Part shown: positions 46,264-58,414 of the stretch, piece by piece | Numbering within the stretch: position 1 is the stretch's first letter | Layout: the number at the start of each line of letters is the position of its first letter | Source: Siderastrea radians | Taxonomy: Eukaryota; Cnidaria; Anthozoa; Scleractinia; Rhizangiidae | Reading direction: 5' to 3' | Length of the DNA stretch: 64,000 nt | NCBI GenBank assembly: GCA_964017195.1 | Contig: OZ024896.1 | Span: 34,740,807-34,804,806 of the forward strand | Notes under the pieces: generated by a model | The model's database searches: none | The model's input: the letters and a program-made list of their open reading frames with translations, nothing else | Told to the model about the DNA's origin: nothing | Program-made: the position numbers and the translations under genes

Positions 46264-46412
46264 TTTCAGGACTGCAGCTGTAGTCTCAACAACTGGCTGC
46301 GAACTCAGTTTTGGATCTTTTAATACATCATGACTGCTCTTCATTTTCAGTGTCTGGAAACCAGTGATAACAGAAGACTACCCAGTTAAGGATGGTGCCT
46401 CCTGATACAGAT

Positions 46413-46679
46413 GTATTTTTGCAAAGGTTATGACTATGGGGAAAAAAGTAGATCTTAGCAAGGGTTATTGGAATCCAAAAAGAAAAATGTGGGTAGCCAC
46501 AAAACAACCATAAACCTAAAAAAGCATGAAAATACAACGAATGTATGGCAATTTATTTCCAAATTTTAACTTAATTTTCTCTGAAAAATGCATGATTACC
46601 CTCTATTTTCTTTTTGGATTCTGATAGCCCTCACTAAGATCTGCTTTTTCCACATAGTCATAAACCGCGCAAAAATATA
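46413..46679. repeat. Foldback MITE, unit B copy
   Basis: The copy of 19160-19449 with about 25 bp fewer in the centre. Arms read GGTTATGACTATG inward from the left and CATAGTCATAAACC at the right. Confidence 0.48.
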
Positions 46680-49600
46680 AAGCAGTCTTTCTTCTCCCAA
46701 TTTTGAGCAGGACTGAGGCGTGAACAAAACTACAGACCTAGATTACAATTAATGAAATAAAAGAGTTTTGGTGTTTAATTAATTGTTCTAACTCTAGACA
46801 TCTATTCTGTTACTCTCTTTGATGAGCTTAATCGTTTACGTTTTATACTTTCCCTCGATCAAAAGGGTCTCGCCGGAAAGAACACTCGGCAAAAACGTGC
46901 CTTCATCTGAACTCGTCTAAAGCAAAAAAGGCCAGGATTTGAACCTGTACCCATAACGTGGAAGACAAGTCTACCGAACCACGCTTCTGCAAGTTATCAA
47001 CTGGTCAATTGACAAAAAAAGAAAGCTACTCACATCAGTCGTATTAACACCGTACGTGCGCCCTCATGTGCCACGCAAGTTGTCTCGCGGGAGGCACCTG
47101 GTGGTGTGCTCTGCAAGACAGCTGTAATCACGACTTCGAAGTGTATACCATTCTCATTCATTGCTTATGCCGCTCATTGACTTGCGTGGTTAAGTTACTG
47201 GAAAAGATTGTGGCCGAGGCAATGAGCAGCTGGGTGTGAAAGTACACACTGCGTGTTACGTCGCCGAAGGGGAGGTGGGAAGGCCGAAAATCCCTCCTGA
47301 CTTACCGGCTTGCCTATCTCTTTCGAAATGCCTCGAATCTGGCAAACAGGATAATTTAAGCAAGGAGACATAGCCCTTGAGGATTCAGCGCATTATTAAG
47401 CAACCACCTTCCAACAACAGGGTTATGTCATCCAAGCACTCCGGAATTCTGCGGCATAAATATGAATGAGAATAGTTTCTGGATTGTACCAGTTACAGTA
47501 CCCTATGTTTTTCATTTTGTGGCTGAGTACTAATTCCACAGAAAACAAACGAAACCGGGTGGGTGTATCTTAACCGGGTGGTAGTTTCTATGGGGAGGAG
47601 GGAGGACAGTCCTTTTCCTGACGCAAAGTCAAGAAGTCACCATTTTTTCATTACGTTAATCATCTTTTGAAATTTACAATTAAGAAAACCATTATACACC
47701 TTTTATCCCCATGTTTTCCCGTGTGTTAGCAGAGTATTATGGCTGGTGTTGTTGAACTGCGCATGCCATAGCACGAAATCTGGGCTCAAGGGATAGTACA
47801 AAACAGTGAAAAGGGCGGGGTGTGGGGGGTGAGCTACTGCGTCTGAAATTCCCCCTTCCCGGCCCGACTTATTACTCCCTGCCTCTGTAGACCCGCTCCT
47901 CTCTCTTTGCAAAATATCGCACAAGGTCGCATTTTTCCTTTTTCCCCCACTCACTGCCCTCTTTTTTTTCCCTTCGGAAGCAAAGAATTGATACAACTTT
48001 GCCCGATAACAAACCTTCCACGGGGACGAGAAAAAAAAGTTCGCAGGAAAGGGTGGGAGGCTGGGAGGGGGGAGTCCAAGAGAGGATATGGGAAGTGGGG
48101 GATTTTTCCCACCCCTTACCCCTGTCCCCAGTCCCATGTAATTGCTAGACAAAAAGAAGTTTTCTCGATAATATCGACGGTCAGAGAAAAGATTGAAGAC
48201 CGGCTGCACTGGGATTCGCCGTGCGCTAAACTGACTTCTACAAAGGAAAACTAAATTTACTTTTCTTTTTTGATATAAACAATTATTGAAGACTAGCTGC
48301 ACTTTAATTTGAGCAATAAAACGATCACCAGTAGCCGTTTATTGTTAGATAAGGAAAGGGTTTTCTGGACAATACCTACGATCAAAACGAGAAAGGATCG
48401 AAGACGAGTTACGCTGACATTGGCACGAAAAGATTTTTCTGTTTTTCGATTCAAAACTCTTCACTACATTTAGCAGAATTGTTATGAAGTTACCATAATT
48501 ATCGTAACTGAATGTCACCACTTAAGGCAAAAGTATTTCCGATTAGGGCAATTATCTGCAATTACTTCCAAAAATGAACCAATTTGTTATTTTAAGGTAA
48601 TCACTTCTGCACATTTTAACTCGAGGCGTGTGGCCGAAAACAAATAAATCTGAGCGCTGTTTAATCAACTGCAAAAGAAGACACTCAGTACAACTTTCAA
48701 AACACTTATAGCTTTCTGTTAATAAAGTTTTGGGCAACAAAACGTTCGTCAACAGTTTGAGACATCTTCCATTTAATACCACGAGGTAATGTCAATGTGC
48801 TAAAGTGGTTAACTGCGCCGGCAAAGATTTTTTTTGGTTAAAAGGTATAATAATGCCCCGTCATTTAAAAGATAAGATCACCGAAATTACTTAGGGCTCA
48901 GTTGTTTTATTTTCTTTGTAAGCAACTAGTTGCATTTCACAAGCGAACTGTTGTTTTTTTAGCATCAGTTGTCTACTTAACTAACTGATCTACTAGCAGA
49001 ATGTCTTTCAAGAGCATCATTACTCGTGCAAGACAAACTGGTATCATAATCGTTTGTTTAGATAATGATTTATATGACAAACAGTTTGAACTGTTTTATC
49101 TGTTAGTAGTATGGTGTCAAAAACAGACTGCTCCCACATGCTACATACAGCCTTTTTGAGTTACTTATGAAAAACTGCTTCCACGTTATCGAACAAAAAC
49201 CTTCTCAGCAGACTGTCACATCAGTCAGATTAAGGCTTTCATCTACCAATGAAATTGCCGAAAATTTAGCTGAATTTCACCAGCAAGGGAATAAACATCG
49301 GCCATCTTTCTCAATGTACGTATTAATACTTACTACATACATAGGGACACAAGTTGTAAACTACGAACGCCGTACAACCATTAATTGGGAAAAACTGCAC
49401 TAAAAAACAGATTGTCCAAGTGCAAAGAAAATGTGGCTTCCAGTTCTTTTCCAAAAATACCCATTTTCAATTCAAGAGAGTCACAAAACCAGTAATGTGA
49501 AGACTCTTCTGCACGGAATTCACAAGTAGATGATATTCACAAAACTAACTGTTCTTGGAAGATAAAAGGCGGGTTCACAGCGAGCCGACAGGGCATTCTC

Positions 49601-50949
49601 GTCCCCAGAGCCGACTGGCCCTCTTAGCCGGCGGCGCCTTGGCACGAGGACCAGCCGACAGGGGTGCAGAAACTAGGTGACTTGGTGGAAGAGAAACGAA
49701 CTTATAGGGGCAGTATCACGAGGATTTTGCTCGCGTTTGACCCCACTGAAAAGCCAATAGTCACATTAAAATATATGAAAGCCTAAAAATATTGGTCATT
49801 TTCTTGTTCAGACACCATACTAATTCAGTGAAGCTATTACTAAGTGTCTTTGGCCACGGATAGCCAAGATGGAAGTGGATTACAACTTGAAAACGTCTGG
49901 CGAATGTTTTCAAATTCTGTGCTTGTATCTTGCAAAAATCATTGAAAACTTATTATGGTTTGCTCTCCTTGCAAAAATTCACTTGATAGGCTTCCTCTTG
50001 ATGTTCCAGGAACATTTTGTGTGTGAATGAAGGCATTTAATCTCAATTTCAGCGAAGTTTTGACGAAACGCGAGGAAAATCCCCGTGACACTGCCCCTTT
50101 AACTTTGATGATGACGCGCTCAGGGTCAGTCAATGTCAGCACAGTCCTTCTCAGGACTACGCTCACCCGGATGATCATACTTAAGCAACGTATGATATGG
50201 CTCCTGGGTCCAAACCATTTTCAGTCAAACGAATAGGATGAAGCGGACACACGGACGATAGCATCAACAAAGAACAGCGAAGGTGGCGATGGAGTGGGCT
50301 CCGACAGGTGAGAAAAGAAAGAGGGATCGACCCAGAATGTCATGGAGAAGGAGTATCTGACAGTGTCCGACCAGAAGAAACACCTGTTGGGAAGCCGGTG
50401 ATGAACTGGCCTAGAGGTGAGAGGAGTGATAGACCGCCCGTAGCCCAATCCCCCCACCACGGAACAGGAAATCACAGAACACTGGTTTATTTTTCGCGGA
50501 ACTGTTATCCAGATACAACCAAAAAAAAAATACAAATTGCCAAAGCCAATTGCCACTCGTTCTTCCTCTCAACAAATAGGCTACTTTGTTCAGAAAGTCC
50601 AGACGCAGGACTGTTTGTTGTTGAAATCTTCCGCTTGGGCCACTCCATATTAAGATAAATAGCCTTCCTAGAACGCAATAAAGACAAATTTGCTGTCGAA
50701 GAAGTAAGCGAGTTCTTCTGTTAAAACCCCCTGTCCGTGAAATTCCTTGAACCCGCCAATTTCTTCAGGAAGCTGCCAAGCAATGAATGATGTCAAACTT
50801 CGGCGTGTTAGCGAGTGCTCGTGCAGTTCAGTTGCTGATTGAAGGATAAGAACGGGGCGCTTTTCGGGTTTTTAAAAGGATTTTTAACAAGAAGACAGGG
50901 CTCGTCCTCTCGATTGTTTTACTTACAAGTCTTCAGAGACGTTGCCGTG
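46680..50949. other. Region between CWC27 copy 2 exon a and the end of copy 3
   Basis: The match of 19450-24659 without the two LINE inserts. It contains a tRNA-like segment near 46930-46990 (GGTTCAAATCCTGG on the minus strand), a 199-codon low-complexity frame at 47703-48302 that I do not accept as a gene, and the TTAA MITE. No cyclophilin exon recognised on either strand. Confidence 0.4.
49706..50098. mobile_element. TTAA-flanked MITE, unit B copy (full length)
   Basis: About 33-bp inverted repeats: AGGGGCAGTATCACGAGG.. at the left and ..CCCCGTGACACTGCCCCT at the right. The left flank is TTAT and the right TTAA. No coding capacity. Confidence 0.72.
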
Positions 50950-53258
50950 TTATCTTCGTTTATCTTTCATGGATTTTTTGCTTGCTTCCCTTCTCCTTTT
51001 GTTAATGGGATTTCGGGGATCAAATATTTCAAATGTATCCTCGTCTTCAATGAATGCATCCCTAGCTCGTCTGTCTTGAGTTTCACATGTCAGAGAATGA
51101 AACATCCTGGAATAAAGAATTCAGAGTTACTCGGGCAATACGGGTCTAACTTTTAAGTATGTGGACGAGTGTGACCATTCAAATGACAGCTACCGAGAAA
51201 TACTTTTCTGTGGCACTGTTTATAATGCTATACAAGGTGGTTGAGTGGTTTTAACTTTTGAGTCTGGGGATGAAATTCTGAAGTGTGACTATTCAGATGA
51301 AAGCTACTGAGCAGTGCTGACCTGTGGTATTGTTTATAATGCTGAGCAAGGTGGTACCAGACGTTTGACTCTCTGGATGAAATCCTAAAGTGTGACCATT
51401 CAAATGAAAGCTACTGAGCGGTACTGTCCTGGTATTGTTTATAATGCTGAACAAGGTGGTTCTAACTTTTGACTCTGTGGATGAAATCCGAAAGTGTGAC
51501 CATTCAAATGAAAGCTACTGAGCAGTACTGTCCTGTGGTACTGTTTATTATGCTGTACAAAGTGATTCTAACTTTTGAGTCTGTGGATGGGATCTTCAAG
51601 TGTGATGAATGAAATGCTAGCTCCTGAGCATCGATTATCTAAGGTGCTTTGCAAGGTGGTACTAGCCTAGACCTCTGTGGATGCACTTTTCGGATATAAG
51701 GTGTTCAGAACCCACTCGGCGCTAGGAGTCTCGTTCGTTGTTGATCACCTCCTATCAAACGCGCGCTCGTGTGATAACTGTTACTTACTGCATTATACAC
51801 ACACTGTTTAATAGCCTGTTCAAACGATCATTTTCTGGAGTGAAAAAGAAAGGCTGGGCAGGTAGAAAAGTAATGTGAGCGCTGCTGCCTTCAAGTGGTA
51901 GGCGCTAAAGAGTAGAGAGCACTCTTTCCGTTCACAATGCCCTTTCCTAGCGCGCCATCTTTCCACGTAATATGATTGCCCGCAACAAGCTATCTTTTAC
52001 TGTCCGTAGATAGTAATACACGCACCTTACTGCCTCGCCTATATATGGCCGCAGAATACTAGCTTACGTTTCTGGTGGGATTGTTGGCGTAAAGACGAAG
52101 TTTGAGTGGCGGAGAAGCGAGAACGAGGGGCGAAGCCACGAGGGGAATGAGGAGGAGATGCCAAGGAAAAGGTTTGGCGGTGGCTTAACTTCGCGCGCTG
52201 ACAATGCAAGCTACAGAATGCAGAGGAGTCTCTTACCATCCCGTGTCATCTCCCTCTTCGTTTTCATTTCCGTTCTTGTTATCTTCTTCCTTTTCTTCTT
52301 CTTCTTCTGGGGACTGTACAAGCTTGGCTTGAAATTCCGCCAAAAGCGCTAAGTTCTACGTGGAAACGAAGGCAATGATGAGAAAGAAAAAGGCACAGCC
52401 AAAGACAACATTCTCGCCCAGGCAAAGCGAGAACACCGGACAGTGATGAAAGACGACAAATTTACAAGGGTAATATTGGTTAAGCCTCGTTTCCAAACTG
52501 TGTGCTATATTTGGGAAACGGACCCCATTTATCTCGTTAATGGTACCACAATTTGGGACTAGATAGTACCTAGTGTTAAAGAGCAGTTATTCTTCAAATC
52601 CAGTGGCAAACCTTTTCTGAATCGTGGGTTGAACCAACTCTTTAAATAAGGCCTTTTCAGAAAATAGCTCCTTGACTATAAAGCGCGGGCAAAACGAGAA
52701 CACTGAACAATTTGGGTTCTCACTGATTGTTATGAAAATCTGAGCAGGTTGAAGCTCTTTGAAAGCGCTTAAGAGACGGAGAGAGCATAGAGTGGTTGCT
52801 GTTGTTGTTGTAGTTCGAATGCCGGCTGACAGTGTGTGTGACAAAACAACACTGCGTGACAGGTTCAGGGACGAGTTGTGTACCAGTGCACGCGGTACTA
52901 AAGTGCATATGTCAAAGAGCATTTTCATATATTGCACGAGTGTTATGGAACTCTCTTCCAGAGGATATGAGGAGCTGCAAGTCGTTGACTACTTTTAAAA
53001 CTAAGCTGAAGACCTTTCTTTTTAAGCGTATTTTTAATTGACACTGTATTATATAATTATTTTGTTGTTTTATTGTAAATATTGTCAATATTATTATTGA
53101 TACTTTGTAGCTTAAGACCTGTCTTTTAAAAGTATTTTTAATTGATATTGTATTATTTAATTATTTCTATTATTTACTGTTAAATATTGTAAAGCGCTGT
53201 TGAATACCTTGTAGAAACAGCGCTATATAAATCACCATTATTATTATTATTATTATTA

Positions 53259-53315
<57 letters not shown>

Positions 53316-56300
53316 GCATGACAACACAAATAACTGCAGCTTGTTATGGAACATTATTGTGATTTAAGGTGATTCTAACTTCTAAGTCTGAGGATGAAAT
53401 CCCATGGTGTGACCATTCAAATGAAATCTCATCAGCAGTACTTTTACATGGTACTATTTATACTTAATTATCTTACAAAATGAAATTCGCGACTCATCTT
53501 TAATTTTGATTTCAGGCACTCTTGGGAGCTAGTTAAAGGGTTAATATTGAAAGAGAAATATTACCTGTTCATCTCTTCCTTCACCTTTTCTCTTCTGAGC
53601 CGCTTTCTTTTTCTCGAGGTAAGATATTTGTTCAGCGTGAAACGCGGCCAAGACATCTGATTCTTTTGACTCTGATAAAACACAATAAACAGAATAAAAA
53701 AAATACACAACAGAAAGTCGAAAAATTGTTAAGTGCAGCGAAAAAAATGATCTCGTTTTTTTCAACTTTCAATTTAATTTTTCATTTTTTATGGAAATGA
53801 AACTTCATCGTCTAACATAATTATTTATCACCACTATTAGGAAAAACCAATACTTGTCAAACTCTCAAAAAGAGTTTATTCAGACGTCTTCAAACAATAG
53901 TTACTTGTGTTTTAAAAAGAAGGTTCCTTTTTTTCAGTGACAGCACTAAAACAATTTATCCTGGACTTCTATATTTCCACACCTGCCTGTACGCGTTTTT
54001 AAACTAACAATCCCTTAACTCCGTCTTCGGGGTATACGGTTAATGGCGATACTTTTATTTGTGACGCGAAACGAGAAATTTGCAGTTCTACTACTGCAAT
54101 AGGGCAATGGGAGCAAAAATTCGGACTCATGTAAATTCAACAAATTCCTTTTTCAGGTAAGAAAAGAAGGATGAAACAATGTATACGCCTTGACAGTTCA
54201 GTTCAGCCAATTAAAAAAAAAAGGACAATAAAGAAAAAAATCTGCACTGGCCGGGAATCGAACCCGGGCCTCCCGCGTGGCAGGCGAGAATTCTACCACT
54301 GAACCACCAGTGCTGCCTGACAATTTAGGTCAAAACCAAATTAATCATTTCAGAGCTGACTCACACTACATTTCAAAATTGCTGTAAGTTTCAAAGAAGA
54401 CCTTCGCTTTTTTTCTGGTTTCAATTTTTCGCATTCTTAAGACAGACGAAGAAGTTAAAAAGCTGATGATTCGGGCGTTATCGGACACGTCAACGTTGAA
54501 AAACAGAAAATGAATGAAAATACATCCCTGCGGATTCCCTTAAGGGAATGTTTTGAATTTCTTTTCACTTCACCGGATGAACCAAAAAATGTATAGGAGT
54601 TGACAGGGCTTTAGATAAATCATTGAAAAACAATCGCCATACGACAGCGTTTTAACAAACACGTGGCCATTGCTTTTGAATGGTTTTGTCTTAAAATAAG
54701 ACTTGCAGTTACTACTCTCAAATTTTAAAATGCTACAGATGGGTTATACTAGCATAGGGGGCCAAGAAAATTGATAAGAAGTGTAACGGATTTTACTGGC
54801 GCAGGAGAAGAAAAAAAGAAGAGGAGGCGGATCCTTTGTTAAATAACCACAGGTTATTTATAAAACTTTTCATGTACAGGGAGCCCTGGCTATAACGGGG
54901 ACGCAAAGCAATGCAATTTTACACAGAAGCTGAATTGTCATCGTATCAAGATTAGAAAAAGAAAGAAAAGAAACAACAGATGGGTAAATAAAAAGAGCCT
55001 GGACAAACGAACGATTGAATTGACAAAAAAAAAAAAACAACAACAACAACAACAAAGGAATTCAAAAGCTCGCAAGCCGGGAAAATACAAAGAGGCAATC
55101 TCAGGTTTGCTGTCTTAAAACTACGTTGGAAAAATTTTTAAGAACAAAATTGAGACATACTAAACCGTACAGCTTCAATTTTTTGCAGGTTATTCTGCTT
55201 GTGAGTTTGGCGAATTTCTCCTTCACGATGAACACAAAATAGATCCCGTGAAAATTTACTACACGCGCACATATACTCCGTATTTGAAACTGCCACGTGA
55301 ATATAGCCTAAGAACCGCAAGGGGTCACCAAAATCTGGCTGGAGGTTGTTCAGGTTAGAAAATCACTGCACGCGTTTTTGTTCGAGTCAAAATAAAGGGG
55401 TAGACATAAGGAGGAGGGGGAGGGTCCAGTGTACTAATTCCGGACTTAAGGCATCGAAGAAACGCGTTCAAATATCACAAACGACACATTGCACCAATCA
55501 GAACTCGAAACGCGTGCGAGCAAGTCACGATTGATTTTGGTTTACATCTGATTGGTTGAGAGAGCAGCGCAAGTAATTTTAACCAATCACAGAGCGTAGT
55601 AAAGCAGAACCAAAGCAAAACGCGAATTACTTTCGACACTCAATTGAAAACTGCTCTCTCCTCCTCTGTTCTGATGACATGCTGAACCAGTCTCATTAAT
55701 CCAGACATATTTTCAAGAGTTCTTGGTGGCCTGACTAAATAAGTTTCATTGTACAAAAATAGCAATTTCCCCCTTCTCTTTCTCATAATCTGAACATAAA
55801 CAACCACACCTTTCGAACGGAGGCCTTCTCCTGATTCTACTTCTTATCAGAAAGTGTAAAACGACTTCTTTTTTAACAGAACATCCAGAACACCGTACAC
55901 TCCGACTGGCCCTAGGCTGCGAGCAAGCTCTCGAGGGGCGGGGAGTGTGGAGAAAACGAGCACCCCCAACCCCACCAGCCCCCGCCCTCCCGAGACCTTG
56001 CTCGCACGCTAGGCTGGCCCTAGATCTTAGGCCAGATCCTAGATTCTAGATCTTGGGTTAATTCATTCGAAGCCGTCCTTTAATTACCGGTATTAGACAC
56101 AAGCTCTTCTACTTTCTTATAATCCTGAAGACCCTTAATATGCACCAACTGTAACTTAGCCCGGAACTAAGCGAGGAACATTACTAGCTGCTTTTAGTTT
56201 ATCAGTACAATTTTTATTCTTACTGTTTTCTATAACTTGGGCACGCATTAAATTATTGGCATATTCTGTTTTGGTGTCCCTTGCTGTACTTAAATACTTG

Positions 56301-58414
56301 TCGTCAATTATTATTTCATCTATTATTATTTTTCTCTACCAAAATGAATAAAAATAAGTATATCGCCTTAAAAGGAATTCCCACTCCCTCAGCTGGGGGG
56401 GGGGGGGGGGGAAGGGAGGGACAGAAAGATACATGCGAACTTGATGGCTTTTTCAGCCGGGATTTGAAGGAAAATAACTCTGAAAACATGAAATCACTCA
56501 CCCACTGACTTCAAACTAATTTAAAAGTTTAGAGAACTGAATCCTACCTGAGTCTTTTTTTTCTTCCTCGTCCTTCTTCTTTCTTTTTGATCCAATCATC
56601 TCTCGCTTTAGACGTTTATATTCGGCTTCGTGTTTGCTAAAGGATAAAAGTTACCCTGTAGTTGGTTTGAAATATCGGGTTTACCTCGGTGTAAGAACCT
56701 GACAATATTTTCTTTGTTTGCTAGCTTTTGTTTTGCTGTACGGTTTTGTTTTAAATGTTTTTGTTTCCTTTGTTTTACGTCATCCGTGAGTTTCACAGGT
56801 TCTTACACCGAGGTAAAGCCGAAATTTCCGGCAGGAGCGTACAGTTATTCTATCACTAACTTCTAAAGAGTCTTTTCCCCTTCTCCTTCCTGGTAACAAA
56901 AAAGTGAAGGCTGAAAAACGAACAGCCTGAGCAAGTCTGACTAGGGAATGATTAGCTGACGCACGGACTGACTGACTGACTGACTGACTGACTGACTGAC
57001 TAACTGACTGACTGACTGACCAACTGTCTGTCTGTCTCTCCCTCTGAATGAGTGATGAATGGAGAAAAATGAAGATCGGCGAATGAACAACCTGTGCTAA
57101 ACTTAGGGTTACACTGACTAGGGTACGAATGACCGACAGACTGACTAACCCCGACTAATATTATTGAGAAAAAAGTTTATTGAACAATTACTTGAACTGA
57201 GTGATATAAAACCAATCTGATCAACAAAATATCTGGTCACGCAATACTTTTTATGCCTTTGTTGTTGTACCAACCTTTTTCCAGATATATCCTTTGCTGT
57301 TTTTTCATCAACATCACCTTTTTCATTGTCTTCTGTTTTTCTTTTCTTCAATTTACTTCGCACTTGATCTCGTATCTTTGAGTCTGAATCTTTATCTTCA
57401 ACACTCTATAAAACCAGACAAATACAACATCTTAAAAACCAGATACCACGCAGCTCTTAACAACCTCTAATTTCATTGGACCTTGGTATCACGCAGCTCT
57501 ATTGTTTTCAGGGCTAGGATCCATTGCTTCGTTGTTTGTTCTATTGTTTTCCCAGCAAACCAGAGAAGACCTTGTAAGAGCTGTGTACCACCCCTTAAAA
57601 ACTTCTGACTTCTTTGAATATTTCACTGTCAATTTTGGTTGCATATCGAATCCCCAGGACTGAATGAGCAATAATATTGTGGCTTACCCCTCCCCCCAAA
57701 CCCCTCGCAAAGGACCAAGGAAGCAGCTACACACTTACTTGGGTGTTTTTTTTTTTATACTGGGGCTTAAAGGGTTAACCCTTTCCAGGGGGAGTGTACT
57801 ATGGCGTATAAAAGTTAGGCTTAGTCTGACTAGTACTCTATGCTTGATACTAACCTTCCCATGTTACAGAAAAGAAATAAGAATGAACTGTTCCGACAAT
57901 TATTACTCATCATTTTCCCCTTGAATATGAATTTTGGGGGTTTGGGCCTTAAAAAAGGATAACAAGTTTCGATTTCCTATCCTTGAACAGGGTAAGGTTT
58001 TAAGAACCTTTGCAACACACACCTATTCTAAATTGAAGGGAGTACCCGAACACCCCCTCCGTAAACCTTTTCAGCCCCAATAGCAACAAGCAGCTAATTT
58101 TTTCCTTATCACATCATGGGTTGACCAAACATACAGGTCATGAGAATAGAGGAAACAAAGATGAAATGTTTAATGTTTAAGCAAATTCTCCCCACAAGAA
58201 ACAAACCAAATATATGGAGAACTATGAGGACAAGATGAGTGTTAATATTGGGGTTTTGAGGGTTAGGGTGTGCACGTCATGTCCTGAGATTGAACTGTAT
58301 GTTATAAAGTTGGACACACTCTCCCCTCCACTCCCCTCCCCTCCCCTCCCCCATGAGTACCTCTTCATCACTGTCATCATCTGAGTCAGCTGGCTCGGAT
58401 TGCTTCCTCTTCTC
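50950..58414 (-). CDS. CWC27: CWC27 (SDCCAG10) copy 3, six 3' exons, runs off the right edge
   Basis: Minus-strand exons: b 58361-58414; c 57275-57405; d 56548-56636; e 53565-53671; f 52237-52355; g 50950-51106 (TAA at 50950-50952). Phases join without stops. Exon b encodes EKRKQSEPADSDDDSDEE; c a Lys/Glu-rich stretch with KIRDQVRSKLKKRK; d EAEYKRLKREM; e LEKKKAAQKRKGEGRDEQ; f NLALLAEFQAKL plus an acidic run one Glu longer than in copy 2; g begins G|ATG, giving G-W-M as in human CWC27 (copy 2 has Leu), and ends DTFEIFDPRNPINKRRRE..KDKRR. CWC27 works in activated spliceosomes with CWC22. Exon a and the cyclophilin exons would lie beyond 64 kb; this is the best candidate for a full-length gene. 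Confidence 0.85.
51169..51660. repeat. Minisatellite, ~104-114-bp unit, five copies, in CWC27 copy 3 intron
   Basis: GTGTGACCATTCAAATGA-type starts at about 51169, 51283, 51390, 51494 and 51600. One more than in unit A. A lone related unit lies near 53402-53460. Confidence 0.75.
52590..53230 (+). mobile_element. LINE remnant (L2-like), unit B
   Basis: The plus strand encodes a reverse transcriptase C-terminal end (VLWNSLPEDMRSCKSLTTF, then KLKTFLFKRIF) up to about 53040. A 3' UTR with an AGCGCT hairpin (53190-53225) leads into (ATT)n. 5'-truncated and in a CWC27 intron. Confidence 0.7.
53227..53315. repeat. (ATT)n microsatellite at the LINE 3' end
   Basis: About 85 bp of ATT repeats, as expected for the tail of an L2-like element. 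Confidence 0.9.
54243..54313 (-). tRNA. tRNA-Gly (anticodon GCC), unit B
   Basis: Sequence-identical to the 27810-27880 gene, with intact acceptor, A and B boxes and a T-run 3-4 nt downstream. In the CWC27 copy 3 intron between exons d and e. Confidence 0.97.
54314..56547. other. CWC27 copy 3 intron, no gene seen
   Basis: Matches 27881-30228. It carries the 99-bp foldback insert at 55916-56014 and a G-run at about 56395-56410. No exon recognised. Confidence 0.4.
55916..56014. mobile_element. 99-bp miniature Mutator-like foldback, unit B only
   Basis: Flanked by a 9-bp direct repeat TGGCCCTAG (55907-55915, 56015-56023). The ends GCTGCGAGCAAGCTCTCG and CTTGCTCGCACGCTAGGC are inverted repeats and resemble the ends of the 845-bp element at 17468 (CCTGCGAGCAGGCTCTC). 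The empty site is in unit A near 29620. Confidence 0.65.
56677..56820. mobile_element. ~140-bp MITE with 26-bp terminal inverted repeats, unit B only
   Basis: Ends CGGGTTTACCTCGGTGTAAG and CTTACACCGAGGTAAAGCCG are inverted repeats of 26 bp with one mismatch. Absent from unit A near 30350. Target duplication unclear. Confidence 0.6.
56966..57022. repeat. (GACT)n microsatellite, unit B
   Basis: The shorter copy of the 30498-30600 array. Confidence 0.85.
57406..58360. other. CWC27 copy 3 intron between exons b and c; boundary of units B and C
   Basis: No gene. From about 58138 the sequence matches positions 1 and 31870. Confidence 0.55.

Larger units (their letters stand above)
24660..46353 (-). 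pseudogene. CWC27: CWC27 (SDCCAG10) copy 2, seven exons with an in-frame stop in exon b
   Basis: Minus-strand exons: a 46264-46353; b 32094-32147; c 30815-30945; d 30229-30317; e 27091-27197; f 25842-25957; g 24660-24816 (TAA at 24660-24662). All have GT-AG edges and consistent phases. Exon a encodes KSSHDVLKDPKLSSQPVVE; c has KIRDQVRSKLKKRK; d EAEYKCLKREM; e ISYLEKKKAAQKRKGEGRDE; f NLALLAEFQAKL, matching the CWC27 REDQTLALL region; g carries DTFEIFDPRNPINKRRRE, the diagnostic C-terminus. A Trp codon is split across f and g. Exon b reads AGT GCG TAA where the other copies read AGT GAT GAA, a stop at 32097-32099. The same change makes a strong GTAAGAG donor, which would shift the frame. No cyclophilin exon is seen upstream. 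Its first intron holds protease 1B and pseudogene 2B. Confidence 0.85.

Noticed and set aside
47703..48302. A 199-codon minus-strand frame, the longest not linked to a known gene
   Set aside because: Low-complexity Pro/Ser/Gly content from G-rich repeats, and the same region in unit A is split into several frames. No domain recognised.
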